Source: Allobosea sp. (GTDB taxonomy: Bacteria > Pseudomonadota > Alphaproteobacteria > Rhizobiales > Beijerinckiaceae). From it: DNA of 64,000 nucleotides. The position numbers and the translations under genes were made by a program. This document shows positions 8,741 through 17,744 of this stretch, piece by piece. Within the stretch, counting starts at the first letter, position 1. Each line of letters opens with the position of its first letter. The stretch spans positions 124,001 to 188,000 of the forward strand of contig NZ_JAFKFW010000003.1 of NCBI RefSeq assembly GCF_017308015.1, written 5' to 3'. The notes below the pieces were generated by a model that saw only the letters and a list, made by a program, of their open reading frames with translations, searched no databases and was not told the origin of the DNA.

Positions 8741-9754
8741 TCAGGCTTCCTCGTCCCTGCCAGTCCGCCATCCACCGAGATCACCCGCGACATCCGACAA
8801 TGTCGGCGGAATGGCTTCGACGAAAGGCAAGGGCCGGCAGACAGCGAGCGCCGCGAGTCCGATCCGGGCCGTCAGCATGCCATTGATCACGCCCTCGCCA
8901 AGCTTGGCCGAAAGCCGAGCGGCGAGCCCCTGCCCCACCACTTGCTGGATCACGGCATCGCCGGCCGCCATGCCGCCGGTCAGGACGAGATGGCTCATCA
9001 CCTGCCGCGCCAGCCGGAGCAGCCCGAGCGTGCCCGGCCGCCCGGCATAGACGCCGGCGATCGAGCGCAGCAGCCGAGCGCAGGCGACGAGCACGAAGAC
9101 GACATCGATCAGCGCGCGAGGACTGACTGCCGTGACCAGCGAGACGCGCCGCGCCGCCTGCGCGATCTGGGCAGTCGCCAGCGCATCGAGCGGCGCGAGC
9201 AGGCTGCGCTCCGCCACCGTCAGCATGTCGCGCGCAGCGAAGAGCTGCGGCAACGCCTCCTGCAGGGCGGCCCGCCCCTGCGCCGTCTGCGCCCGCCCCT
9301 TGTAGAGCCCCACGAGTTCGCCCGCGATCGCCCGGCCCTCGTCCGGCGTGCCGCCGGCCAGCGCCGCCACCGCGCGTTCGCGCAATGCCTCGACTTTGCG
9401 CTCGCGCAGGATGTCGCGCAGCACCCGTCCCAGCATGACCAGCAGCGCCAGCGCCGCGATCGCCGTACAGACCAGTGCGGCATAGCCGAGCGCCGGATTC
9501 TGGCTCATCAGGGAGCGAATCGTATTCTCGATCCAGACCCCGGCCGCCAGCGCCAGGAAACCGGAGAGTCCCGCGACGAACAGTGCGCCCCAGGAGAAGC
9601 CGCGCTTGGCCTTCGGCGGAGTGGCAGGCACCACCGCATCGATCGGCTCGCTTTCGGGCAGGACAGCAAGATCACCCTGGCGACGCGGCGCCTCGCCCAT
9701 GGTTTGGTTCGGCTGCGGGCCATCGAGGCGGATCGCGCGCGGTGCCTTGCTCAT
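8741..9754 (-). CDS. YcjF-type inner membrane protein (DUF697 family)
   Basis: Membrane protein of 337 residues of the YcjF/TIGR01620 type, always found next to the GTPase-like YcjX. The N-terminal 50 residues are charged and Pro-rich, then come two hydrophobic segments (about residues 54-75 and 87-108), an amphipathic helical region, and a C-terminal DUF697-like part with more hydrophobic segments (ALIDVVFVLVACARLL). Its molecular role is unknown; in gammaproteobacteria the pair belongs to envelope stress (Psp-linked) regulons. It starts 13 bp after ycjX, so the two are one unit. Confidence 0.85.
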   Translation of the reverse strand: MSKAPRAIRLDGPQPNQTMGEAPRRQGDLAVLPESEPIDAVVPATPPKAKRGFSWGALFVAGLSGFLALAAGVWIENTIRSLMSQNPALGYAALVCTAIAALALLVMLGRVLRDILRERKVEALRERAVAALAGGTPDEGRAIAGELVGLYKGRAQTAQGRAALQEALPQLFAARDMLTVAERSLLAPLDALATAQIAQAARRVSLVTAVSPRALIDVVFVLVACARLLRSIAGVYAGRPGTLGLLRLARQVMSHLVLTGGMAAGDAVIQQVVGQGLAARLSAKLGEGVINGMLTARIGLAALAVCRPLPFVEAIPPTLSDVAGDLGGWRTGRDEEA

Positions 9755-9767
9755 CGCGAAACCCCGT

Positions 9768-11213
9768 TCATGCCAGCTTGTCGCCGATCAGGAATTCCAG
9801 CGCACGGTCGAGGCGAATCTGCGGCGGCGGTTTCAGGCGCCCGCCCGCATCGGCTGCGACCAGCGGCGGCCGGAAGCGCGGCGCCCTGACCTGCCAATGT
9901 ACCTTGGGATCAAAGATCGCTTCGGGGCGCTCGGGCAACTCACCGGGAAAGATCGCGGCTTCCGCGACGCCGTCGAAGACCTGCCCGTCGATCGTCTCGC
10001 CCGCCTCCGGCACCCCGGCGATCGCCGGCAGTTCCTCTCTGCCGTCCTTGATCCGGACCTCATGGGTCGCCCTGACGGCGGCCAGTGCCATCGCCTCGAC
10101 CCTGGCCCCTGCCCCTTGCGCCCGCGACAGCGCCCGCCCGACCAGATGTGACATCACTGCCGCCAGCCGGTCATGGCTCGAATGGTGAATGTGGTCAGCC
10201 TTGGTCGCGGCGAAGAGCACCCGCTCGATCCGGGGCGCGAACAGGCTCGACAGCCAGGAATTGCGCCCGACCGAGAAGGCCGCGAGCGCCTGTCCCAAGG
10301 CGGTTTCGAGATCGGCCAGAGCGGGCGCCCCGGCATCGAGCGCGGCCAGCACGTCGACCAGCACGATCTGCCGGTCGAGCCTTGCGAAATGGTCGCGGAA
10401 AAACGGCGTTACCACGACGCGCTTATAGGCCTCGAAGCGCTCCGCCATCAGCGCCGCCAGCGTGCCTGGCCGCACGTCCCGGTCATGACCGAGATCGAGC
10501 GGCGCAAAGGTCAGCGCCGGTGAGCCCTCGAGGTCGCCCGGCATCAGGAAACGTCCGGGCGGCGTCACCGCGACCGCCTCCGGATCGGCGCGCAGCCGCG
10601 CGAGATAGCCCTTGAACAGATCGCTCGCCGCCTCCGCCGCAAGCTCGTCCGGCGCGCCGTCCGGGTCTCGCGCCGGCAGATCGGCCAGCCACTCGGCCGC
10701 CGCTTCGCGCCGGTGGGCCTTGCGTGCATCGGCGACGGCCTGCGCCGACCACGCCTTGTAATCCTGCCCGATCAGCGCGAGATCGAGCAGCCATTCGCCG
10801 GGATAGTCGACGATGTCGAGCGTCAGCGTCGCCGGCCCCTTGAACCAGCCGGCCGCCCGCTCGTAATCGATCTCGATCCTGAGCTCGGAGATGCGCCTGG
10901 TCGATTCCGGCCAGCGCCGGTCCGGCCCGTGCATGGCGGCGCGATGCGCCTCATAGGGAAAGCGCGGCACGTCGGGATCGGGCTGCGGCACCAGCCTGAC
11001 GCGGGCGATGCGGCCCTCGGAGGCTGCCTTCAGCACGGGCAGCTTCGCGCCTTCGATCAGGTTCTGGATCAGGGCGGTGGTGAAGACCGTCTTGCCCGAA
11101 CGGGACAACCCGGTGACGCCGATCCGCAAGCGTGGGCGCGCCAGCCCGAGCAGGGTGTCGCCGAAGGCGAGCGCCGCGTTGCGGGCGTTGTCGAGATAGG
11201 AGGAGTCGCTCAC
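9768..11213 (-). CDS. YcjX family ATP/GTP-binding protein
   Basis: P-loop NTPase of the YcjX (DUF463) family, 481 residues. A Walker A motif GLSRSGKT is at residues 35-42, and DIVDYPGEWLLDL near residue 140 is the conserved Walker-B-like segment of the family. The start is GTG 11213, giving MSDSSYLDNARNAAL, with only a weak ribosome binding site, which fits translation linked to the upstream sixA gene 13 bp away. YcjX-YcjF pairs are linked to envelope stress in other proteobacteria; a specific role here cannot be read from sequence. Confidence 0.88.
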   Translation of the reverse strand: MSDSSYLDNARNAALAFGDTLLGLARPRLRIGVTGLSRSGKTVFTTALIQNLIEGAKLPVLKAASEGRIARVRLVPQPDPDVPRFPYEAHRAAMHGPDRRWPESTRRISELRIEIDYERAAGWFKGPATLTLDIVDYPGEWLLDLALIGQDYKAWSAQAVADARKAHRREAAAEWLADLPARDPDGAPDELAAEAASDLFKGYLARLRADPEAVAVTPPGRFLMPGDLEGSPALTFAPLDLGHDRDVRPGTLAALMAERFEAYKRVVVTPFFRDHFARLDRQIVLVDVLAALDAGAPALADLETALGQALAAFSVGRNSWLSSLFAPRIERVLFAATKADHIHHSSHDRLAAVMSHLVGRALSRAQGAGARVEAMALAAVRATHEVRIKDGREELPAIAGVPEAGETIDGQVFDGVAEAAIFPGELPERPEAIFDPKVHWQVRAPRFRPPLVAADAGGRLKPPPQIRLDRALEFLIGDKLA

Positions 11214-11226
11214 GAGGCCGCGGCGA

Positions 11227-11754
11227 TCATTCGTCCGGCCCCTCGCCCAGAGAGGCTGGCGTCACGAAACGGTCCAGCCTGCCCTCATGCGCTGCAACCG
11301 CGTACCAGTGCTCGATGGCGAAATCGATCACGGCCAGTCCGCAGGTCGGGTACTTCTGTCCCATCCGGGCCGCAGCATAGCGGTCGCCATGCCCGGTCAG
11401 CAGATGCGCCAATTCCTCGAAACCGGGATTGTGCCCGATCAGCAGGAGCGTGCGGACATCGCCCTCGACCTCCTGCACGACATCGAGCAGGCGCTCGACC
11501 TTGGCCTCGTAGATGCGCGGCTCGTACTGCGTCGCCGGCTTCTCCGGCAGCATAGGCGCGACCATTTCCCAGGTCTCGACGGTACGCTTGGCCGGCGAAA
11601 CCAGAACGAGATCGGGCAGGAGCAGTTCGTCGGCGAGGTAGCGTCCCATCACCGGGGCGGCTTCACGGCCGCGCGCCGCGAGCGGTCGGTCGCGGTCGGC
11701 CACCCCCGTGGGCCAGTGGGACTTGGCGTGGCGCAGAAGCATGAGGCGTCGCAT
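11227..11754 (-). CDS. SixA-like phosphohistidine phosphatase
   Basis: Histidine phosphatase superfamily protein of 175 residues. The active-site motif LLRHAKS at residues 6-12 is the SixA form of the RHG motif (RHA), and LLIGHNPGFEELAHLL holds the second catalytic His. SixA removes phosphate from phosphohistidine in phosphotransfer proteins; the substrate here is not known. It sits between moxR (43 bp upstream) and ycjX (13 bp downstream) on the same strand, consistent with one operon, although no functional link between these three is established. Confidence 0.85.
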   Translation of the reverse strand: MRRLMLLRHAKSHWPTGVADRDRPLAARGREAAPVMGRYLADELLLPDLVLVSPAKRTVETWEMVAPMLPEKPATQYEPRIYEAKVERLLDVVQEVEGDVRTLLLIGHNPGFEELAHLLTGHGDRYAAARMGQKYPTCGLAVIDFAIEHWYAVAAHEGRLDRFVTPASLGEGPDE

Positions 11755-11797
11755 GAAGAGAACCTAGCGATGCTGGAGTCGATTTGCGAGGGGTGCT

Positions 11798-12643
<846 letters not shown>

Positions 12644-12859
12644 GGAAAGTCCTTCTGAGCCAATGGCGGGACGCTAACCCATCCTCCGCTCGCGCGGAAA
12701 CCGCTTTTCCTCCGCTGCACCTGCGGCCCCCTGCCTAAAGGCTAGCGCCACAAAGCGATTTTCTGCCCGCCATCACGATTCCAAGGTTGTGCTGCGCCGC
12801 CGCAAACCGCAAGAATTGCCGGCGCATCCCGTAAGCCTTCCGAATCGCAAGGTCAGCCT

Positions 12860-14653
12860 TTGGCCGGAACAGTCGACCCTTCCGTCTACAAGGACGCCGT
12901 CGTCGTGCTCGCGACGGCGGGCGTGGTCGTGCCGCTGGCGAAAAGCCTCAAGGTCAACTCGATCATCGCCTTCGTCGCCTGCGGCGCACTGCTCGGCCCG
13001 TTCGGCCTCGGCGGCCTGGTCTCCACGGTTCCGCTGCTGAGCACGATCACCGTCTCGAATGCCGAGGCGCTGGCCGGTCCGGCCGAGCTCGGCGTCGCTT
13101 TCCTGCTCTTCGTCATCGGGCTGGAACTGTCTTTCGAACGCCTGATGACGATGAAGCGCCTCGTCTTCGGCCTCGGCCTCGGCCAGATCGGGCTCTGCGC
13201 GGTCGCGATCGGGCTTGCAGCTTATGCCCTCGGCCAACCGCCGACGGCAGCGCTCATCATTGGTTTCGGCCTCGCCCTGTCCTCGACCGCGATGGTCGTC
13301 GAATTGCTGGCGGCCAAGAAGCGGATGACGACCTCGGCCGGCCGCTCCAGCTTCGCGATCCTGCTCTGCCAGGACCTCGCTGTCATTCCACTGCTTTTCC
13401 TGATCAACGTGCTCGACGCTCAGAACGGCTCGGGCTCGCTGCTCGCCGGCCTCGCGGAGGCCTTCATCAAGGCCTTCGTCGCCATCGCGGTCATCGTCGT
13501 CATCGGCCGGTTGGCGCTGCGCCCGCTCTTCCGTCTGGTCGCCTCGACCGATTCGACTGAGAGCTTCATGGCGGCGACCCTGCTGGTCGCACTCGGGACG
13601 GGATTGATCGCGGCGGCAGCGGGCCTCTCGATGGGGCTCGGCGCCTTCATCGCCGGATTGCTGCTGGCCGAGACGGAGTTCCGCCGTGCGATCGAGGTGA
13701 CGATCGACCCGTTCAAGTCACTGCTGATCGGCGTCTTCTTCCTCACCGTCGGCATGGGCGTGAATCCGGCCGACATCGCGGCCCACCCCTTCGCAATCCT
13801 CGGCGGCGCCATTGGTCTCGTCCTGGTCAAGGGCGTCATCATCTTCGGGCTCGCGCGCCGCTTCCGGCTGGCCACGGCGAGCGCGCTCGAAACCGCTATC
13901 CTGGTCGCACCGGGCGGCGAATTCGCCTTCGTGCTGCTCAATGCCGCGACCGGCACCAAGCTGATCGATCCCGGCGCCACCAGCATCGTGCTGGCCGCCG
14001 TTTCGCTCACCATGGTGGCGCTTCCGCTGCTGGCCCGCATCGCCCGCAATCTCGCCCAGAAACTCGCGGCGCCCGTCACGCTTCCCGACGAGGCCGCCGT
14101 GCTGCCGCCCGGCGACCATGCGCCGCGCGCCATCGTCGTCGGCGGCGGCCGCGTCGGCCGGCTCGTCGGCTCGATGCTCGACGAGCACGGAAAGTCTCAC
14201 ATCGTCGTGGACGCGGACGCCTCACTGATCACCGCACAACGGCGTGCCGGCCGACCCGCCTATTACGGCGACGCGACCAAGCCCGAATTTCTGCGCCTCT
14301 GCGGCCTGGAGGAAGCGACGGCGCTGATCGTGACGATCGACAATCCCCGCGCCGTCGACGCCATCGTCCTCGCGGCCCGCTCGCTGCGGCCGGACATCGT
14401 CATCGTCGCCCGTGCGCGCGACGCGACCCATGCCCGCCATCTCTACGAGATCGGCGTCAACGACGCGGTACCGGAAACCATCGAGGCCAGCCTGCAATTG
14501 TCGGAAGCCGCCCTGGTCGGGCTCGGCGTGCCGATGGGCCTCGTCATTGCCTCGGTCCACGAGCGACGCGACGGTTTCCGTGCCCAGCTCAAGCCGGCAG
14601 GCGCCGCGGCAGCCCGCGCCCTTCCCCGCCACGCCCGCTCGCGAAGGCTGTGA
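12860..14653 (+). CDS. Cation:proton antiporter, Kef/CPA2 type with TrkA-N domain
   Basis: Inner-membrane monovalent cation/proton antiporter (CPA2, Kef-like), 597 residues. About the first 400 residues carry roughly twelve hydrophobic segments, including the CPA2 stretch GPAELGVAFLLFVIGLELSFERL (residues about 73-95 in part). A Rossmann TrkA-N domain begins near residue 422 with IVVGGGRVGRLVGSML, a nucleotide-binding motif. The start is TTG 12860 with AAGGT just upstream; no ATG lies in a better position. Divergent from moxR across a 216-bp gap that must hold both promoters. Its 3' end overlaps the convergent glycosyltransferase gene by 65 bp. Confidence 0.9.
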   Translation: MAGTVDPSVYKDAVVVLATAGVVVPLAKSLKVNSIIAFVACGALLGPFGLGGLVSTVPLLSTITVSNAEALAGPAELGVAFLLFVIGLELSFERLMTMKRLVFGLGLGQIGLCAVAIGLAAYALGQPPTAALIIGFGLALSSTAMVVELLAAKKRMTTSAGRSSFAILLCQDLAVIPLLFLINVLDAQNGSGSLLAGLAEAFIKAFVAIAVIVVIGRLALRPLFRLVASTDSTESFMAATLLVALGTGLIAAAAGLSMGLGAFIAGLLLAETEFRRAIEVTIDPFKSLLIGVFFLTVGMGVNPADIAAHPFAILGGAIGLVLVKGVIIFGLARRFRLATASALETAILVAPGGEFAFVLLNAATGTKLIDPGATSIVLAAVSLTMVALPLLARIARNLAQKLAAPVTLPDEAAVLPPGDHAPRAIVVGGGRVGRLVGSMLDEHGKSHIVVDADASLITAQRRAGRPAYYGDATKPEFLRLCGLEEATALIVTIDNPRAVDAIVLAARSLRPDIVIVARARDATHARHLYEIGVNDAVPETIEASLQLSEAALVGLGVPMGLVIASVHERRDGFRAQLKPAGAAAARALPRHARSRRL

Positions 14654-15701
14654 GCGTATTGGCAGCCGGAGCTTTCGGCTCGCGCGGGAAATAGCCGGCC
14701 TCGCAGGCCACGCGCCGGATATGGCCATAGAACTGCGCTGCGCTGGCCGCCCAGCTATGGCGCGCCGCGAGCTCCAGGCAGGCCTCCCGCGACACCCTGA
14801 GCGCCTGCATCGCAGCGCTGCGCAGATCCTCGTCCAGCACTGCAGCCGCGCTGCCGGCGAAGACGTCGCGAGGCCCCTGCACCGGAAAGGCCGCGACAGG
14901 CAAACCGCTCGCCGCGGCTTCCAGCAGGACGATGCCGAAGGTGTCGGTCAGGCTCGGGAAGACGAAGACGTCCGAGGAGGCATAAATCCCGGCCAGCTCC
15001 TCGCCCTCCTTCAGGCCGAGGAAATGCGCTTCGGGAAAGACGCGCTCGAGATCGGCCCGCGCCGGTCCGTCGCCGACCACGACCTTGCTGCCCGGCAGCT
15101 TGAGCGACAGGAAGGCGTCGACATTCTTCTCGACCGCGACCCTCCCGACATAAAGGAAGATCGGCCGCGGCAGATCGAGCAGGCTCTGCGGGCGCGGATG
15201 GAACAGACCGAGATCGACGCCCCGCCCCCAGCGCACCAGCTTCCCGAAGCCATGCTGGCGCAACTCCTCCTCCACCGTCGCGGTCGAGACCATCACGGCG
15301 GCGGCCGGGCCGTGGAAACGGCGAAGCAGCCCATAGCTCCAGCTCTCGGGAATCGGCCAGCGTGCCGCGATATATTGCGGGAAGCGTGTGTGATAGCTCG
15401 TGGTGAACGGTCGCTTCTGGGCGAGGCAGACAGCCCGCGTCAGCCAGCCGATCGGCCCTTCGGTCGCGATATGGATATGGTCCGGCGCGAAATCGGCTAT
15501 GCGCGCCGCCAGCGCCCGGCGCGTCGCGAGCGCCAGCCGGATATCGGGATAGCTCGGCAAGCCGATTTGATGAAAACCTTCCGGCGTCAGCGCCTGCGCC
15601 GTGACACCGAGCCCGGGCGCTGCCGCGATCATCTGCTCCAGAGAGCGCACGACGCCATTGACCTGTGGCCGCCACGCATCCGTCGCGACGAGAACGCGCA
15701 T
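14589..15701 (-). CDS. Family 4 glycosyltransferase, probable Agt-like glycolipid synthase
   Basis: GT-B fold glycosyltransferase (GT4) of 370 residues. The N-terminus VLVATDAWRPQVNGVVRSLE is the acceptor-domain opening seen in lipid glycosyltransferases, SYHTRFPQYIAAR and GRGVDLGLFHP lie mid-protein, and the donor-site motif PSLTDTFGIVLLEAAASGLPVAAF is near residue 255. ATG 15701 overlaps the TGA of the phosphoesterase gene upstream (TGATG), indicating translational coupling. The pairing with a PlcP-like phosphoesterase resembles the plcP-agt lipid-remodelling genes of rhizobia, where Agt makes glycosyl-diacylglycerol under phosphate limitation. That role is inference. The 3' end overlaps the antiporter gene by 65 bp. 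Confidence 0.85.
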   Translation of the reverse strand: MRVLVATDAWRPQVNGVVRSLEQMIAAAPGLGVTAQALTPEGFHQIGLPSYPDIRLALATRRALAARIADFAPDHIHIATEGPIGWLTRAVCLAQKRPFTTSYHTRFPQYIAARWPIPESWSYGLLRRFHGPAAAVMVSTATVEEELRQHGFGKLVRWGRGVDLGLFHPRPQSLLDLPRPIFLYVGRVAVEKNVDAFLSLKLPGSKVVVGDGPARADLERVFPEAHFLGLKEGEELAGIYASSDVFVFPSLTDTFGIVLLEAAASGLPVAAFPVQGPRDVFAGSAAAVLDEDLRSAAMQALRVSREACLELAARHSWAASAAQFYGHIRRVACEAGYFPREPKAPAANTLTAFASGRGGEGRGLPRRLPA

Positions 15702-16531
15702 CACGCGGCCTCGATCATGTCCCGGACAGGAGACGGCCGCGCCGGCGCCGTGACTGGCACCGCGGGCGTCGTCTTCATCCGGCCCTGCGGCCAGCGGATC
15801 AGTTCGAAGCGGCCATCCTCATGCTCGACGAAGGCGGTGCAGCTTTCGACCCAGTCGCCGGTATTGATATAGGTGAGGCCATCGATCTCGCGCTGGGCGG
15901 CGTGATGGATATGGCCGCAGATCACGCCATCGGCCTTGTGGCGGCGCGCCTCGGCGGCAAGGCAGGTTTCGAACTCGCCGATATAGTTCACGGCGTTCTT
16001 CACCTTGGCCTTGGCCCAGGCGGAGAGCGACCAGTGCGGCAGCTGGAGCCAGCGCCGCACCTTGTTCAGCGCCATGTTGAGCCCCAGCGCCAGCGTGTAG
16101 GCCCAGTCGCCGAGCAGCGCGAGCCATTTGGCATTGCGCACGACGAGGTCGAACAGGTCGCCATGGATGACAAGCATACGCTTGCCGTCGGCGGTTTCGT
16201 GGACGATCTCGTCGACCAGCGTGATGCCGCCGAACTGCAGGCCGGTGAAGTCGCGCAGGAAATCGTCGTGGTTGCCGGTGACATAGATCAGCTTCGAGCC
16301 CTTGCGCACCTTGCGCAGCAGCTTCTGGATCACGTCGTTATGAGTTTGCGGAAAATACCAGCCGCTCTTCAGGCGCCAGCCGTCGATGATGTCGCCGATG
16401 AGATAGATCTGCGGCGCATCATAGGCACGCAGAAACTCCAGCACGAGATCGGCCTGGGCGCCACGGGTGCCCAGATGAAGATCCGAGATGAAGATGCTGC
16501 GGACCCGCTTGCTGTCGTCCTCGTCGCTCAT
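15701..16531 (-). CDS. Metallophosphoesterase, PlcP-like phospholipase C (LpxH-related)
   Basis: Calcineurin-type phosphoesterase of 276 residues related to LpxH. Metal-binding motifs are in order: FISDLHLG (residues about 14-21), GDIIDGWRL, GNHDDFL, VIHGDLFD and GHIHHA. The extended segment QTHNDVIQKLLRKVRKGSK and VKNAVNYIGEFE are shared, as far as I recall, with rhizobial PlcP, which cleaves phosphatidylcholine to diacylglycerol during phosphate starvation. The linked GT4 gene downstream, coupled by TGATG, would use that diacylglycerol. Annotation as UDP-2,3-diacylglucosamine diphosphatase is the alternative. The start is ATG 16531, because the open frame upstream is non-coding in character. 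I did not find a clear Pho box upstream. Confidence 0.82.
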   Translation of the reverse strand: MSDEDDSKRVRSIFISDLHLGTRGAQADLVLEFLRAYDAPQIYLIGDIIDGWRLKSGWYFPQTHNDVIQKLLRKVRKGSKLIYVTGNHDDFLRDFTGLQFGGITLVDEIVHETADGKRMLVIHGDLFDLVVRNAKWLALLGDWAYTLALGLNMALNKVRRWLQLPHWSLSAWAKAKVKNAVNYIGEFETCLAAEARRHKADGVICGHIHHAAQREIDGLTYINTGDWVESCTAFVEHEDGRFELIRWPQGRMKTTPAVPVTAPARPSPVRDMIEAA

Positions 16532-16660
16532 GCCGGAAAGCCCCTGCTGCTGCGATGCGAGGGCCGTGTGTCTGATTTGCGTTGCGCTTTGATGACGGCG
16601 CGGCCAATCCATGCTCAGGGTGTGAGAGCCTCCAACGAAACCCGCTGATCGGAGACCATC

Positions 16661-17440
16661 ATGGATCTGGGAATTGCCGGCCGCACGGCCATCGTCTGCG
16701 CCTCCAGCAAGGGGCTGGGCCGCGGCTGTGCCGAAGCGCTGGCCCAGGCCGGCTGCACCGTCGTGATCAACGGGCGCGACGCCACCACGCTGGAAGCCAC
16801 CGCGGCGGCGATCCGGTCTGCCACCGGCGCGACCGTGATCGCCGTCGTCGCCGACGTCTCGACCAAGTCCGGTCAGGATGCGCTGCTGGCGGCCGCGCCC
16901 AATCCCGACATCCTCGTGAACAACAATGGCGGCCCGCCGCCCAAGCCCTTCCGCCAGGTGACGCGCGAGGGGCTGCTCGAAGGCGTCGTCCAGAACATGG
17001 CGACCCCGCTTGAGCTGGTGCAGCGCGTCATCGACGGCATGATCGAGCGCAAGTTCGGCCGCATCGTCAACATCACTTCGGCGAGCGTCGTCACCCCGCT
17101 GACCGGGCTCGACGTCTCCTCGGCCGCGCGCGCCGGCCTCACGGCCTTCCTCGCGGGTGTCGCCCGCGAGGTGGCGCATGCCAATGTCACCGTCAACAAT
17201 ATCCTGCCGGGCGTGTTCGATACCGACCGGATCAAGACTGCGACGAACAAGGTCGCGGAGATGCAGGGCATCAGCGTCGAACAGGCCAGGAAGAATAGGC
17301 TCGCCGCCGTTCCCGCCGGCCGCCTCGGCACGCCCGACGAGTTCGGCAAGCTCTGCGCCTTCATCGCCAGCGCCCATGCCGGCTACATCACCGGCCAGAA
17401 CTTCCTGATCGACGGCGGCTCCTTCCGCGGCACGTTCTGA
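16661..17440 (+). CDS. SDR family protein lacking the Tyr-x-x-x-Lys motif
   Basis: Short-chain dehydrogenase/reductase fold, 259 residues. The cofactor motif is recognisable (ASSKGLGRGCA near residues 14-24, standing for TGxxxGxG) and the NNAG motif appears as NNNGGPPPKPF. Ser is kept in NITSASVV, but where the catalytic Tyr-x-x-x-Lys should stand the sequence reads SSAARAGLTAF, so Tyr is replaced by Ser and Lys by Arg. The C-terminus YITGQNFLIDGGSF is normal for SDRs. The protein is therefore either not a classical oxidoreductase or uses other residues. Start ATG 16661 with GGAG upstream; it stands alone, divergent from the phosphoesterase gene. Confidence 0.85.
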   Translation: MDLGIAGRTAIVCASSKGLGRGCAEALAQAGCTVVINGRDATTLEATAAAIRSATGATVIAVVADVSTKSGQDALLAAAPNPDILVNNNGGPPPKPFRQVTREGLLEGVVQNMATPLELVQRVIDGMIERKFGRIVNITSASVVTPLTGLDVSSAARAGLTAFLAGVAREVAHANVTVNNILPGVFDTDRIKTATNKVAEMQGISVEQARKNRLAAVPAGRLGTPDEFGKLCAFIASAHAGYITGQNFLIDGGSFRGTF

Positions 17441-17744
17441 GCCGCACACCTCCCCGCATCGTCGTTCCGGGACAAGCCAACGGCCCGGACCCGGAATCGA
17501 TCCCACAGCCGCAGCTACGGAACGTCGGCGCGATCGGTCTGCCTCGCAAGCTGGCACGATGGTTTCGGATTCCGGGCTCATTGCTGCGCAACGAGCCCGG
17601 AATGACTGGACTTTCGGCAGCGCCTCCTTGCTCCCACACCAATGGCCTAGCCGGGTTGCAGTGTTCTCGCTTCGCTTCCCGGCTTCGGCATGATCTAAGG
17701 AACAGCGGTTTCGCTCCAAACCGCCCCAGCTCTCCGGCCGCGCT
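17441..17744. repeat. Intergenic palindromic repeats between SDR and DMT genes
   Basis: This 304-bp gap contains no gene that I can support. It holds palindromic units of the kind dispersed in Rhizobiales genomes: an 11-bp perfect inverted repeat ATTCCGGGCTC (17569-17579) with GAGCCCGGAAT (17593-17603), and a weaker unit TTCCGGG (17465-17471) with CCCGGAA (17490-17496). Similar CCCGGG-containing palindromes occur at 30643-30736 in this window. Confidence 0.65.

Noticed and set aside
7142..9889. 915-codon open frame on the plus strand across flgE and ycjF
   Set aside because: Complement of two clear genes on the minus strand; Arg/Asp/Gly-rich with no motif. Similar long antisense frames at 5217-6866, 17388-19313 and 41319-43229 were set aside for the same reason.
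15701..16531. LpxH, UDP-2,3-diacylglucosamine diphosphatase
   Set aside because: Possible by superfamily, but the extended segments and the coupled GT4 gene fit PlcP-Agt better. Kept as the alternative.
16532..16660. Pho box upstream of the PlcP-like gene
   Set aside because: One weak half-site (ATGACGG) but no second half at the required spacing.
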